64,000 nucleotides of DNA, taken from Pseudomonas putida. GTDB lineage: Bacteria > Pseudomonadota > Gammaproteobacteria > Pseudomonadales > Pseudomonadaceae. Position numbers and translations under genes: made by a program. Shown piece after piece: positions 53,479 through 61,949 of this stretch (positions within the stretch are counted from its first letter, which is position 1; each line of letters starts with the position of its first letter). Under the pieces are notes generated by a model that made no database searches, was not told where the DNA came from, and worked only from the letters and a program-made list of their open reading frames with translations. The DNA is taken from the NCBI RefSeq assembly GCF_030159595.1, contig NZ_BSKJ01000004.1, positions 473,747 through 537,746 on the forward strand, given 5' to 3'.

Positions 53479-53850
53479 TTAAGACTCAAGGTGCTCGGCT
53501 GCAGGGCGCATTGAATACTGGACGGAATCAGGCTTCTGCCTTATATCAACCGCGCTGCCCTCATCAACAGCCTGAGTGCATATATCAACCAATTCCTTTA
53601 GGGCTCTAGTATTTACTGCTGTCAGACCACTTGACAGCATGTCAATTGATCCTACATATCGCCTCAAAAGCAAGTCAGCAATCTCGCTATAAGAATAGCC
53701 ATATTTGATTTTAAGATCCTCAAATCTTCTAAAGAACTCAAGATCCTGAGCATATTCAGGCTCCTTCCTTCGTTCCTCGAGTCCTCGGAAGACCTTTTCA
53801 AACTCGTATTCTAACCGCCGGGCCTCGATGAGAGGATGGGAGCGCGCCAT
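53479..53850 (-). CDS. MvaT-like helical protein without DNA-binding part (123 aa)
   Basis: 123 aa. A coiled-coil N-terminus (EYEFEKVFRGLEERRKEPEY) is followed by LEFFRRFEDLKIKYGYSYSE, then IADLL, again resembling the MvaT central segment. The C-terminal 60 residues have no H-NS-type DNA-binding motif. It lies nine bases upstream of the 78-aa gene; together they look like a two-gene operon. Confidence 0.45.
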   Translation of the reverse strand: MARSHPLIEARRLEYEFEKVFRGLEERRKEPEYAQDLEFFRRFEDLKIKYGYSYSEIADLLLRRYVGSIDMLSSGLTAVNTRALKELVDICTQAVDEGSAVDIRQKPDSVQYSMRPAAEHLES

Positions 53851-53930
53851 GATAAAAACCTTTCCGTTCGACTATACCTTTGATCTAGTGTAGCCCAAAT
53901 GCCATGTCGAAACAGAAACGCTGGGGCGCC

Positions 53931-54353
53931 TGTCAAATAAAATTTACGAAAGATAAACCCCCAAAAATCAATAGGTTAAGTAAAAAATCAGGCATGAAGC
54001 TTGGGAAACAAGCTACCGCCAGTCCGATTTTATGAATGCGCGAGCATGGGCGATTTTCTGGTGAAATCCGCTCATGAAGCGATCAATCACGGATTCGATT
54101 TTTTACTGAACCGGTAACGATCACCCATTCGACGTCGCAGGTCATCCGCCGCTTCAACTGGCAATAAATCGGATTTAATCGAACGATCGAGAGCGCTTTG
54201 CTCAGCATGTCAATTTTCAATAAATGTTTAATATTCGCCAACCCCATATATATAGATAATTGCCTTCCATAAGCGTCTATTGTCTTCGTGAACATTAGAA
54301 GTTGGCATCATCAGTAGATAGCCTTCAATAAGGCAGGAAGCGCTCACTCTTAA
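53931..54353. mobile_element. left end of Tn7/Tn5053-like transposon (candidate)
   Basis: A non-coding stretch downstream of the tniQ gene. It starts at a TGT near 53,931 and carries TTTACGAAA then, 12 bases on, AAAATCAATAGGTTA (53,964-53,978). The same block occurs in inverted orientation at the right end (59,607-59,621). Further inside are repeated AT-rich half-sites (CGATTTT, ATAAATCGG), probably transposase-binding sites. The exact terminus and target duplication were not resolved. Confidence 0.6.
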
Positions 54354-56156
54354 CTACTTCAATGCCCAAACGACCTGCTCCAATTCCTCAGCATCGAGAG
54401 TACGATATGCCAATGCAGTCAGTTCCTCCCTCACTCGTCTAGCGTGTACACCAAGCCCCACGCGCCTGATCTCATCGCGATCAACCGGAAACGGTAGAGA
54501 ATATGGCCGGCATACGTCACGTATCGTCTGAGCTTCACTGAAAGAGATTACATTGAAAGCCACTCCGAGCATCCAATATGCAACCGCTATCTGACGTGGA
54601 GTTGCCCAGGTGTAATGAGGAGGTGCATCTGCGAAAGACGTATCTGGAGTGAGATTAGCGCTGTTGCCCTTACGCTCAGGAAAGAAGAATGAACAGGCAA
54701 ATCCTGGAGCAGTTCGCCAGGCAGGATCACAAAGCCACATGCCGAGTAAAAACTCCAGAACGGCCTTAGACGGCTTTTGAGTCTGGATCAGTGGGGTATC
54801 TTCTAGTATCCAGTTCTGAACCCTAGCAGTGATCCTCAGAAGCATTTTATTATCCGCGATGCCCTGCTCACCATTACTGGTGAGAGGAAAGCTGACAAGC
54901 AACCGAGAGCTTGGGCTACTCACATACTCAGTGTACGCACGCCATGCCTTGTCCAAGGGTGAGTAGTGAGGCGTAGAAAGGCTGACCAACATCACCGGAA
55001 AGTCATGATCACAGCAAATACACATGCCGAGCTGGCGCCAAGCAGAACGCCAAGCCGGCAAATCAACTTCCTTGATATCATTTTTCAGACACTCTGGGCA
55101 GTAGTTAGTGCTCTGATGAAATGGGAGATAGGCATCAATGGAAAACCTGAAGTCCTTAAAAATATCCTCATAACGATCGCCAAAGCAGCTACGTATAGCC
55201 AGAAGCTCATGCAACGAGTCGGGGTCTACCGACAAACGAGCGCATTGGTGTGAAAAAATTTCATAAGCGTTTAGCTCTGAGCTGCTCAGCACCTCGACGG
55301 ACATTCTTCCCATCCACGAAGAAAACGATTCACCGTTAACAGGGAATAGCTGCCCATGCTCCAAATTATCAGCCTCATGAAAATCCAAAACACCAGCGTC
55401 TGCCAAAGATAAATGCACCAACCTGGATGCACAACCAATAAAACCCTTAGATTTGAAATGAATTGATTCTATCTCTTGCTGTGACAACTCCAAGCCTTGG
55501 TCAGCACCTAATAGCAACTTGCCCCGCACATCCCGAATGAAATTTTGAAAATTGCGATTATTTTTCATCGGGGACAGCTCAAATGTGCGCACCATCTTAT
55601 TAGCCAGAGAAATAGCGCGCTTAATTTCCAGCACGGTAGCTTGCTCCGTAAATATAACTACTGGAATAGTCGGGCAGCGAGCAACAAGCTCCTGCATTGC
55701 CAATAAAGATTGAGATGATGACATGAGTTTTGGCAAGACCCACTCGTGCGCATCACGAATAATTATCACGTCGTAGCTTCTATCGGAAAGCAAATGCCAG
55801 TAGGCCTCATCAAGAGCTGATTTAGCCCTATGCTGCCTAATCTCTTCGGAAACTTCTGCGGGAAGTTTCAGTGAATATGCAAGATCCGACGAAAATAAGG
55901 TAACTGATTTCTGTGGGTGACGTTCGATTGATAAAACCTTCTGCCGCCGAGACGTCAACTGATTTTCGAGTTGATAGGATAGCGCAGACAACCCCGAGCC
56001 CAGCACCCCGCCAATCAAATATAGCGAGGAGTGGCCATCATCATTTTCAACGGGTGTACTGTTGCAAATAGAGCTTACCAGTTCGGAAAGAACAGCTTCG
56101 TTTCCCGACAAATTCGACCACTGGAAATCAGTAAGCACGCTTAAATTCTTCAGCAT
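54354..56156 (-). CDS. tniQ: TniQ-family protein fused to a degenerate AAA domain
   Basis: 600 aa from ATG; a GTG five codons upstream is open. Residues 1-260 look like a TniB/TnsC ATPase: P-loop position GGVLGSGLS has leucine instead of lysine, followed by YDVIIIRDAHEWV in the Walker B place and the TniB-like tail FELSPMKNNRNFQNFI, then KSKGFIGCASRLVHLSLADA. From residue about 270 the TniQ domain begins with PVNGESFSSWMGRMS, with zinc cysteines in YCPECLKN and MCICCDHD. TniQ/TnsD proteins choose the target site. Fusion to a dead ATPase is unusual. Last gene of the operon. Confidence 0.85.
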   Translation of the reverse strand: MLKNLSVLTDFQWSNLSGNEAVLSELVSSICNSTPVENDDGHSSLYLIGGVLGSGLSALSYQLENQLTSRRQKVLSIERHPQKSVTLFSSDLAYSLKLPAEVSEEIRQHRAKSALDEAYWHLLSDRSYDVIIIRDAHEWVLPKLMSSSQSLLAMQELVARCPTIPVVIFTEQATVLEIKRAISLANKMVRTFELSPMKNNRNFQNFIRDVRGKLLLGADQGLELSQQEIESIHFKSKGFIGCASRLVHLSLADAGVLDFHEADNLEHGQLFPVNGESFSSWMGRMSVEVLSSSELNAYEIFSHQCARLSVDPDSLHELLAIRSCFGDRYEDIFKDFRFSIDAYLPFHQSTNYCPECLKNDIKEVDLPAWRSAWRQLGMCICCDHDFPVMLVSLSTPHYSPLDKAWRAYTEYVSSPSSRLLVSFPLTSNGEQGIADNKMLLRITARVQNWILEDTPLIQTQKPSKAVLEFLLGMWLCDPAWRTAPGFACSFFFPERKGNSANLTPDTSFADAPPHYTWATPRQIAVAYWMLGVAFNVISFSEAQTIRDVCRPYSLPFPVDRDEIRRVGLGVHARRVREELTALAYRTLDAEELEQVVWALK

Positions 56157-56184
56157 AATGAAACACCACACCGCTTAAACGAGA

Positions 56185-57126
56185 CTATTGAACTACAGTA
56201 TAGCGATCCAGGTAAGATTTCGTATCCATTTGACTCTTCAGAACGACATTGGCCATTTCCAGGCTCTGAATATCTATATACTCGAGGCCGGACTCGATTG
56301 CCATGCGAGATGCCTCCTTGAGAATCGTGACAACAGACCTCAACGGAGAATATATCACCTTAATATCATCAAGTGTAACCGTTATGGCAGACAACTTCAA
56401 AAGCTTCTCACAGAAAGCATTATCGATGATGGATTCTTGTCGGAGTGGCATTTTCGCTACAAAACCTTTTACAAAGGCGATAAATGAGTGATTGCACTTC
56501 AGGTCGGAAAGAGTTGCTGAGCGCAAACTAAAACGACTGTTAATCGTATCATCCGCATCGAGAATTAGGTCGAGGTTTTTCTGGTCTGCAAGCAAGCAAA
56601 AATTTAACCCCCAGTACGGGCCAGCAAACCCTTTAACTGCTGAGAAGTTGAGCTCACGACCGCGGGCGGTGAACCCCTTATAGAGAAGCTGAGCTTCATC
56701 CAGCACAACTCCGCCTACATTATTTTCTCGAATCAGCCTCTGCCCCTTCGCGATATCGTGGTAGCTAAGCGTGAGCGGTTTCTTGCGCTCGCCGAATTGG
56801 ATCCCTATCTGCATTTGTATCAACTTAGTCAGATTCAAATTAGCAGAATTACGAACCAAGTCGATGTAAATAGCTTTCCTTGCCCAGCCTGAGTTCGGCG
56901 CACAGCTCTGTTGTGCCATAACTGCACCAAGTGTACTCTTGCCCTGACCAGATCTTGCTGTGATTGACATCCCCGGATTGTCAGTGAGTCGGGGAAGAGC
57001 AAGAAGCTTCTTATAGCTATCCATTGCGATCATGGCTTCTGGACGCATTATAAAAACCTCACGCATGCAGGAGGTCATGCGCTCTTTAGCTGATTGCTCA
57101 AGGAGGCGATCATGGTCAGTTGTCAT
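56185..57126 (-). CDS. tniB: TniB/TnsC-type transposition ATPase
   Basis: 313 aa, close to TniB length (Tn7 TnsC is longer). AAA+ ATPase with intact Walker A SGQGKST (Lys63) and Walker B GGVVLDEAQLL (Asp143, Glu144). It polymerises on target DNA and links TniQ to the transposase. The start overlaps the transposase stop (ATGA), so the two are translationally coupled. Confidence 0.92.
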   Translation of the reverse strand: MTTDHDRLLEQSAKERMTSCMREVFIMRPEAMIAMDSYKKLLALPRLTDNPGMSITARSGQGKSTLGAVMAQQSCAPNSGWARKAIYIDLVRNSANLNLTKLIQMQIGIQFGERKKPLTLSYHDIAKGQRLIRENNVGGVVLDEAQLLYKGFTARGRELNFSAVKGFAGPYWGLNFCLLADQKNLDLILDADDTINSRFSLRSATLSDLKCNHSFIAFVKGFVAKMPLRQESIIDNAFCEKLLKLSAITVTLDDIKVIYSPLRSVVTILKEASRMAIESGLEYIDIQSLEMANVVLKSQMDTKSYLDRYTVVQ

Positions 57127-59006
57127 AGATCAAATCCTTCTAGCGGTTTCACATCCGTAGCGTCGATAACAGGATCGTTCTTTGGTTGTGTGTTAGAGAT
57201 TTTAGGTGTAGCGTTAGCAAAAGGCCCAACCATTTCACTTTGCTTAGCGTTTGCAGCATTACGAGCTCGATCCAGAGCTTCCTTTTGTAACGCTTTCTTG
57301 TAGTCTTGCTGACCGAGATGGATTTGTTCACCTGCCAGAGTCAACTCCCCTGCTTTAGGTTGCTTATAGAGCTTAGCTTTCCATGCAAGCATGGATATGG
57401 GGCCCCATTTACTAGAAGGAGGAACACCTTCGAAGGGTCTGAGGTCGTCCAAATCTGGCCCAAGGCGCTCAATGGGTATCCATTTTTCGTTATGCAGAAC
57501 CCATGCTCGATCAATATCTGAATAATCAACTTTAACCCTTACGTGCGCTCCAGCTAGCCCGTAGTAAGGCCCAGGGTGATAACGTAGGCCTCCATGAATA
57601 ATTATAGCATCTTTGCGGACTTTTACCCGGTGCTCATGATACATACCGATTATAAAATCTAACGGATCTTCAAATCTCGGAGGTGTCCGAATTTCTCCAT
57701 CATGTTCGCCAAATTGGCTAAGCCATAGCTCGTTAGACGTCTTCCCATCGTATCCAAATTTTTCGTGCCTCCGACAAATTTCAATTACCACCATCTTAAA
57801 TATTTGATCAAGAAAATATATTGCGGTTTTTTCAATTTTTTTCCCGCGCGGCTTTTTCCCTGAAGGTGGCACAGCCCCTTCTAAGGTCTGTATGAAATAA
57901 CGATTTATTATGCCGAGCCCTCTCTCGATCGATCCACCACTTTGCTTCCGCTTTCTTCGCATATGCTTCACATTGTGGAGCTCACAAGCGGCCTTGACCG
58001 TTTTGGCGTTGAGGTCTGACCCTCCATCAACCATAAGTGCAGAAAAGCGCCCATACTGGATCCATCTATAAAGATTCTCATCCAGGCCCAAGGCTCTGAT
58101 TAGATCTTCTTTTGGCTTGATCGCCATGTCTAAGGCTTGTGCTAACGTCCATCTACTTGGCGCCCCAAAATACAAAGCAAATCCGAGACAGGATCTACTC
58201 CATTTATCTTTTATAAGCATGAGATAAGGTCGGCCAAGCAGCATACCCGTTTGCCTGCATCTTGCGTGCATATCCAAAGGACTTCCGTCAGCCTCAACCA
58301 CCTCAAGAGGCCCGGTTACTTTCAGCCCAAACGGAAAACTTCCACATTTATCCTGCTTTGCTTCTTCTCCTTCTTTAACCCTGATTCGTTCACGGTCATC
58401 GATAATTTTGCGCAATCGCCTGCGCAAGGTGGTTCTTGATGGAGAATTCGCTCTCCCTAGAGTTGAAATAATAGAATCAATTACCCGCTCTTCATTCGCC
58501 CCTGGGCCTGTGTACTCTGCGTCGGCCGTTGACACAATCAACTCTTCTACATAAGTTGAAAACTTAGTATCCCCCTTCTTGCGACCTGACTTGCCAGGAA
58601 CGAAAGCTCTCCAATCACCTATAACAATGTACTTATCCTTTAACCTTCTAATCATCGATATTTCAATTTCAAGCTCAGCCTTGACATACTCCACACCTTT
58701 CCTACCGGCCATCCACTCGTCAAATACTTCCTGGCGATTTTTTGCAAATACAATTTCCGCCGCAGTATATGGCGACTCATCCACCACGTCCCCTTCAAAA
58801 ACTGGAAGCGCGGCCAGAGTTTCGTCCCGTAGTTTATTTAGAGCCTCTTCTGAAGCGGTCGCCACATTCTCTTCAAAGGTTTCAACAACATTACCTGTTG
58901 CAGAATTCATAACTATCAGAACATTTTTCAGAGCATCAAATTTTTGAACCATGAACATTCCTGGCCTATCTCTCAAGGCAACAAGAGTGTTAGGTTTATA
59001 CTTCAT
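57123..59006 (-). CDS. tniA: TniA/TnsB-type DDE transposase
   Basis: 627 aa from ATG (MKYKPNTLVAL); a GTG nine codons upstream is open. N-terminal helix-turn-helix DNA-binding region (SPSRTTLRRRLRKI), an rve-type DDE core with Asp240 (EVVEADGSPLDM), Asp327 (ALMVDGGSDL) and Glu361 (SGGSIERGLGIINRYF), then a Mu-transposase C-terminal barrel (GPYYGLAGAHVRVKVDYSDI). It cuts and joins the transposon ends. It overlaps the upstream 173-aa gene. Confidence 0.93.
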   Translation of the reverse strand: MKYKPNTLVALRDRPGMFMVQKFDALKNVLIVMNSATGNVVETFEENVATASEEALNKLRDETLAALPVFEGDVVDESPYTAAEIVFAKNRQEVFDEWMAGRKGVEYVKAELEIEISMIRRLKDKYIVIGDWRAFVPGKSGRKKGDTKFSTYVEELIVSTADAEYTGPGANEERVIDSIISTLGRANSPSRTTLRRRLRKIIDDRERIRVKEGEEAKQDKCGSFPFGLKVTGPLEVVEADGSPLDMHARCRQTGMLLGRPYLMLIKDKWSRSCLGFALYFGAPSRWTLAQALDMAIKPKEDLIRALGLDENLYRWIQYGRFSALMVDGGSDLNAKTVKAACELHNVKHMRRKRKQSGGSIERGLGIINRYFIQTLEGAVPPSGKKPRGKKIEKTAIYFLDQIFKMVVIEICRRHEKFGYDGKTSNELWLSQFGEHDGEIRTPPRFEDPLDFIIGMYHEHRVKVRKDAIIIHGGLRYHPGPYYGLAGAHVRVKVDYSDIDRAWVLHNEKWIPIERLGPDLDDLRPFEGVPPSSKWGPISMLAWKAKLYKQPKAGELTLAGEQIHLGQQDYKKALQKEALDRARNAANAKQSEMVGPFANATPKISNTQPKNDPVIDATDVKPLEGFDL

Positions 59007-59517
59007 CGGTAGCAGACCCTGTGTCTGAAGCACGAACCGATTTATTGCTGATGCTTATCAACCGACTCTTTACAAGCGATTCTGATGGGCTATCCATACC
59101 AAGCTGATAGCAAAACCAGCTAACGTCCTGAAAAAATACGTCGAACGAACGCCCGTACTCTCCGTTATCTTGCTCACTAAGAACGATGACCAAGAAATTC
59201 AATACACCATCTAATGCATATATAGAACCATTTCTGAGCGCGCATTCGACATACTCAGTCAAATACTCTGCGAAGTTTGAGAACGCTGGTTTTTTCTCGC
59301 CGCCTGGCGCTTTCTCTTGATCAATAACTCCTCGTACATGCTCACGAAAACGATCTGCAGGCCGCACTTCAGCAATGACGTGCTTTGAGGGTAACCAGCA
59401 CGCATGGCCGTCCAATAGACGGCAGATACGGAGCTCGTCTTTTTTGGAGTTAGATCTCATGACGTAGCACAGATCCGCGCTGCGGGTCGTGTGGACAAAG
59501 GCGCCGATGCTCAACAT
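58996..59517 (-). CDS. 173-aa protein in the TnsA position
   Basis: 173 aa, with AGGTAGG ribosome site; overlaps the transposase start by 11 bases. In Tn7-like elements this place is held by the TnsA endonuclease, but no PD-ExK nuclease motif is visible. The N-terminal half has a beta-rich segment (LCYVMRSNSKKDELRICRLL) and the middle is helical. I do not recognise it. It may be a DNA-binding accessory factor or a highly diverged TnsA. Confidence 0.6.
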   Translation of the reverse strand: MLSIGAFVHTTRSADLCYVMRSNSKKDELRICRLLDGHACWLPSKHVIAEVRPADRFREHVRGVIDQEKAPGGEKKPAFSNFAEYLTEYVECALRNGSIYALDGVLNFLVIVLSEQDNGEYGRSFDVFFQDVSWFCYQLGMDSPSESLVKSRLISISNKSVRASDTGSATDEV

Positions 59518-59580
59518 GATGCCTACCTTCGAGAGTTACCCTCCCTTAAGCCTAGGCAGGATGCTTGGCCCGACCAGCAC

Positions 59581-59745
59581 CACTTGTCTAAAAAACCACA
59601 GATATGTAACCTATTGATTTTATTAAAGGTCGTTTCATAAACATATGGTTTTTTGGCTCCAAAAAAACATCGAAATTTGATTCTCAATAAAAAAAAGCAT
59701 TAAATACAATAAGTTATGATGTGCTCACCGATTTAAAAAAATGTA
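59581..59745. mobile_element. right end of Tn7/Tn5053-like transposon (candidate)
   Basis: AT-rich non-coding DNA upstream of the transposition operon. Read inwards on the minus strand it starts with TGTACA near 59,745 and contains three T-runs (near 59,691, 59,661 and 59,733), then TTTATGAAA and, 11 bases on, AAAATCAATAGGTTA (59,607-59,621). The latter matches the left end. Just beyond lies the terminator of the ABC transporter operon. Confidence 0.6.
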
Positions 59746-59757
59746 CAATAGGCCTCC

Positions 59758-59775
59758 GCCGGCGCTATCGCCGGC
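59758..59775 (-). terminator. hairpin after ABC transporter operon
   Basis: GCCGGCG-CTAT-CGCCGGC, a perfect 7-bp stem 30 bases beyond the ATPase stop. The T-run lies about 14 bases further, within the transposon end, so insertion may have occurred right behind the terminator. Confidence 0.7.
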
Positions 59776-59805
59776 TTATGCGCACAGAATGCAAACATCT
59801 GAACA

Positions 59806-60570
59806 TCAGTAGTCATGCAGGTGTTTTTTCAGAAAAGCCCGGGTGCGTTCTTGAGCTGGACTTCTCAGCATCTCACTGGGTGCACCTTGCTCTACAACAA
59901 CCCCGCCATCCATGAACACGATCTGATCGGCCACTTCACCGGCAAAGCGCATTTCATGCGTAACGATCAGCATGGTCATGTGTTCGGCCGCCAGCTGTTT
60001 CATTACCAGGTTTACTTCTTCCACAAGCTCGGGGTCCAGTGCCGAGGTCGCTTCATCGAACAACATGACCTTGGGCTGCATGGCCAGTGCCCGGGCAATG
60101 GCTACGCGCTGTTTTTGCCCGCCGGACAACCGCGACGGATACTCGTCGATCTTGTTACCCAGCCCGACTTTCTGCAGGTACTCCAGGGCCAGCTCCCTGG
60201 CCGCACTTTTCGAATAGCCTTTGAGCTTCACAGGCCCTATCGCGATGTTTTCGCAGACCGTGAGGTGCGGAAACAGATTGAAATGCTGAAACACCATACC
60301 CATCTGCTGGCGCACCTTGTTGATATGTTGCTCGAAGGCGCGGCCTTTCAAGGGTTGGTTGACCTGAGCGCCGTCAAGCCAGATTTCACCACCATTGAGC
60401 ACTTCGAGATGATTGATTGAGCGCAGCAAGGTACTTTTGCCTGAACCACTCGGGCCAATAATGGCGAAAATCTGCCCGCGCGACACCGACAGATCGATCC
60501 CCTTCAGTACCTCAAGTGCACCGTAGGCTTTGCGCGCCCCCTTCACTTCTACCATAGCGTTGTTGTTCAT
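59806..60570 (-). CDS. polar amino-acid ABC transporter ATPase
   Basis: 254 aa. Walker A IGPSGSGKSTLLRSI, Q-loop, signature LSGGQKQRVAIARAL, Walker B VMLFDEATSALDP and the switch histidine in LIVTHEM: the GlnQ/HisP-like ATPase of polar amino-acid importers. The start overlaps the upstream permease stop by 4 bases. Final gene of the operon; the transposon lies directly behind it. Confidence 0.95.
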   Translation of the reverse strand: MNNNAMVEVKGARKAYGALEVLKGIDLSVSRGQIFAIIGPSGSGKSTLLRSINHLEVLNGGEIWLDGAQVNQPLKGRAFEQHINKVRQQMGMVFQHFNLFPHLTVCENIAIGPVKLKGYSKSAARELALEYLQKVGLGNKIDEYPSRLSGGQKQRVAIARALAMQPKVMLFDEATSALDPELVEEVNLVMKQLAAEHMTMLIVTHEMRFAGEVADQIVFMDGGVVVEQGAPSEMLRSPAQERTRAFLKKHLHDY

Positions 60571-61232
60571 CGTGACATCTCGACCCTTGCTTCAATAAGA
60601 TGCAGCCCAGCCTCGAGCACCAGGTTGGCCATGTAGTAGATCACCGCGACGGCGATGTAGAACTCAAACGGGCTGTACGTTTCGCTGACTGCCAGCTGGG
60701 CGCTGTAGACAAGTTCGGCAATACCGATGATCGATACCAACGACGTGTCCTTCAGCAACACGATGAGGTTATTTCCCAGCGGCGCGATGGTTTTTCTGAG
60801 CGCCTGTGGAACAATAATGTAGCGCTGGGTCATTGCCTTGCTCAGGCCTATCGAGCGCGCGCCTTCTATCTGGCCCGGGTCAACCGCTTCGATACCAGAC
60901 TTGACCACGTCGGCGTTGTACACGGCAAAATGCAGGCTGAGCCCGATTATTCCCGCAGCCAGCGCTGGAATATCGATACCCACCTGAACCAGCCCGTAGT
61001 AGATCAAATACAGTTGCAATAACAACGGCGTGCCCATCAACAGCCAGGTCGTGAAGCGCACAGGCAGCGCCATGGCTTTAGGCGCATACAAGTCGATCAG
61101 GGCAAATAGCACACCCACGGCGAGGCTGATGACACTGGAACAGAGAAACATGACAACCGTCCACCACAGACCGGTTGCCAGCATTTCATAATAAGGTGTG
61201 ATGACACTCAGGTTCAGTCCTTCCACTGGCAC
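60567..61232 (-). CDS. polar amino-acid ABC transporter permease
   Basis: 221 aa, five membrane helices, with the EAA loop GARSIGLSKAMTQRYIIVPQ and ALRKTIAPLGN typical of HisM/GlnP-like permeases. It lies four bases from the second permease gene; the two form the membrane channel. Confidence 0.94.
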   Translation of the reverse strand: MPVEGLNLSVITPYYEMLATGLWWTVVMFLCSSVISLAVGVLFALIDLYAPKAMALPVRFTTWLLMGTPLLLQLYLIYYGLVQVGIDIPALAAGIIGLSLHFAVYNADVVKSGIEAVDPGQIEGARSIGLSKAMTQRYIIVPQALRKTIAPLGNNLIVLLKDTSLVSIIGIAELVYSAQLAVSETYSPFEFYIAVAVIYYMANLVLEAGLHLIEARVEMSR

Positions 61233-61236
61233 CCCC

Positions 61237-61884
61237 TTATTTGGTCGCGTATCGCTTGTCTAGCACTTCCACCAGGTACTTGACCGTGTAGACCATGACG
61301 ATATAAAGCAACGCCGAGACCATGAATATCTCGAATGGTTTGTACGTTGAACTGATGAAACGCTGCGCGGTGTATGTCAGTTCTACCACCGAAATAGCCG
61401 ACACCAGGGCAGAGCCCTTGATCAGACCGATGGCATTGACGCCAAGCGGCCTGATCATAAGTTTTAGCGCCTGGGGAATGATGATGAATAACAACGTCTG
61501 CCTACGGCTGAAACCAATCGACCGAGCACCCTCCTCCTGGCCAGGGTCGACGTTGTCGATTGCCCCTCGAATGGACTCCGACATATACGCCGCGATGTTC
61601 ATGCCCAAACCGATCACCGCTGCAGCGAACGGTTCCAGCTCGATTCCTATTTGTGGCCCGCCGAAATAGATAATGAACAACTGCACCAGACAAGGTGTGC
61701 CGCGAAACACACTGACGTATAGGATTGCCGCCCACCGCAGGATCATGAGCGGCGATAACCTGCACGTCACCAACACAATGGCGAGGACCAAGCCAAGTAA
61801 TAATGAAAGCAACGAGATCTGCACAGTGACCCAAGCGGCTTCCATGAAAAACGGGTAGGTACGATGGATTAATGACAGGTCCAT
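61237..61884 (-). CDS. polar amino-acid ABC transporter permease
   Basis: 215 aa from MDLSLIHRT; a TTG twelve codons earlier is open. HisQ/HisM family with EAA loop GARSIGFSRRQTLLFIIIPQ and ALKLMIRPLG. Pairs with the other permease. Confidence 0.93.
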   Translation of the reverse strand: MDLSLIHRTYPFFMEAAWVTVQISLLSLLLGLVLAIVLVTCRLSPLMILRWAAILYVSVFRGTPCLVQLFIIYFGGPQIGIELEPFAAAVIGLGMNIAAYMSESIRGAIDNVDPGQEEGARSIGFSRRQTLLFIIIPQALKLMIRPLGVNAIGLIKGSALVSAISVVELTYTAQRFISSTYKPFEIFMVSALLYIVMVYTVKYLVEVLDKRYATK

Positions 61885-61949
61885 AAAACCACTCACAAAA
61901 AATCTTCCAACCCGGCCCAACCTGCCGGCCAGGCCACTCTTGGTGCGTT

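Noticed and set aside
54083..54295. 70-codon minus-strand frame downstream of tniQ
   Set aside because: Lies in the AT-rich transposon end, no ribosome site, no family; the inverted repeats explain the region better.
58996..59517. Calling this gene tnsA
   Set aside because: Position fits but no nuclease motif is visible, so only the position is reported.
59740..59810. attTn7-like insertion (glmS downstream)
   Set aside because: The neighbouring gene is an ABC-transporter ATPase, not glmS, so the Tn7 attachment site is not involved.
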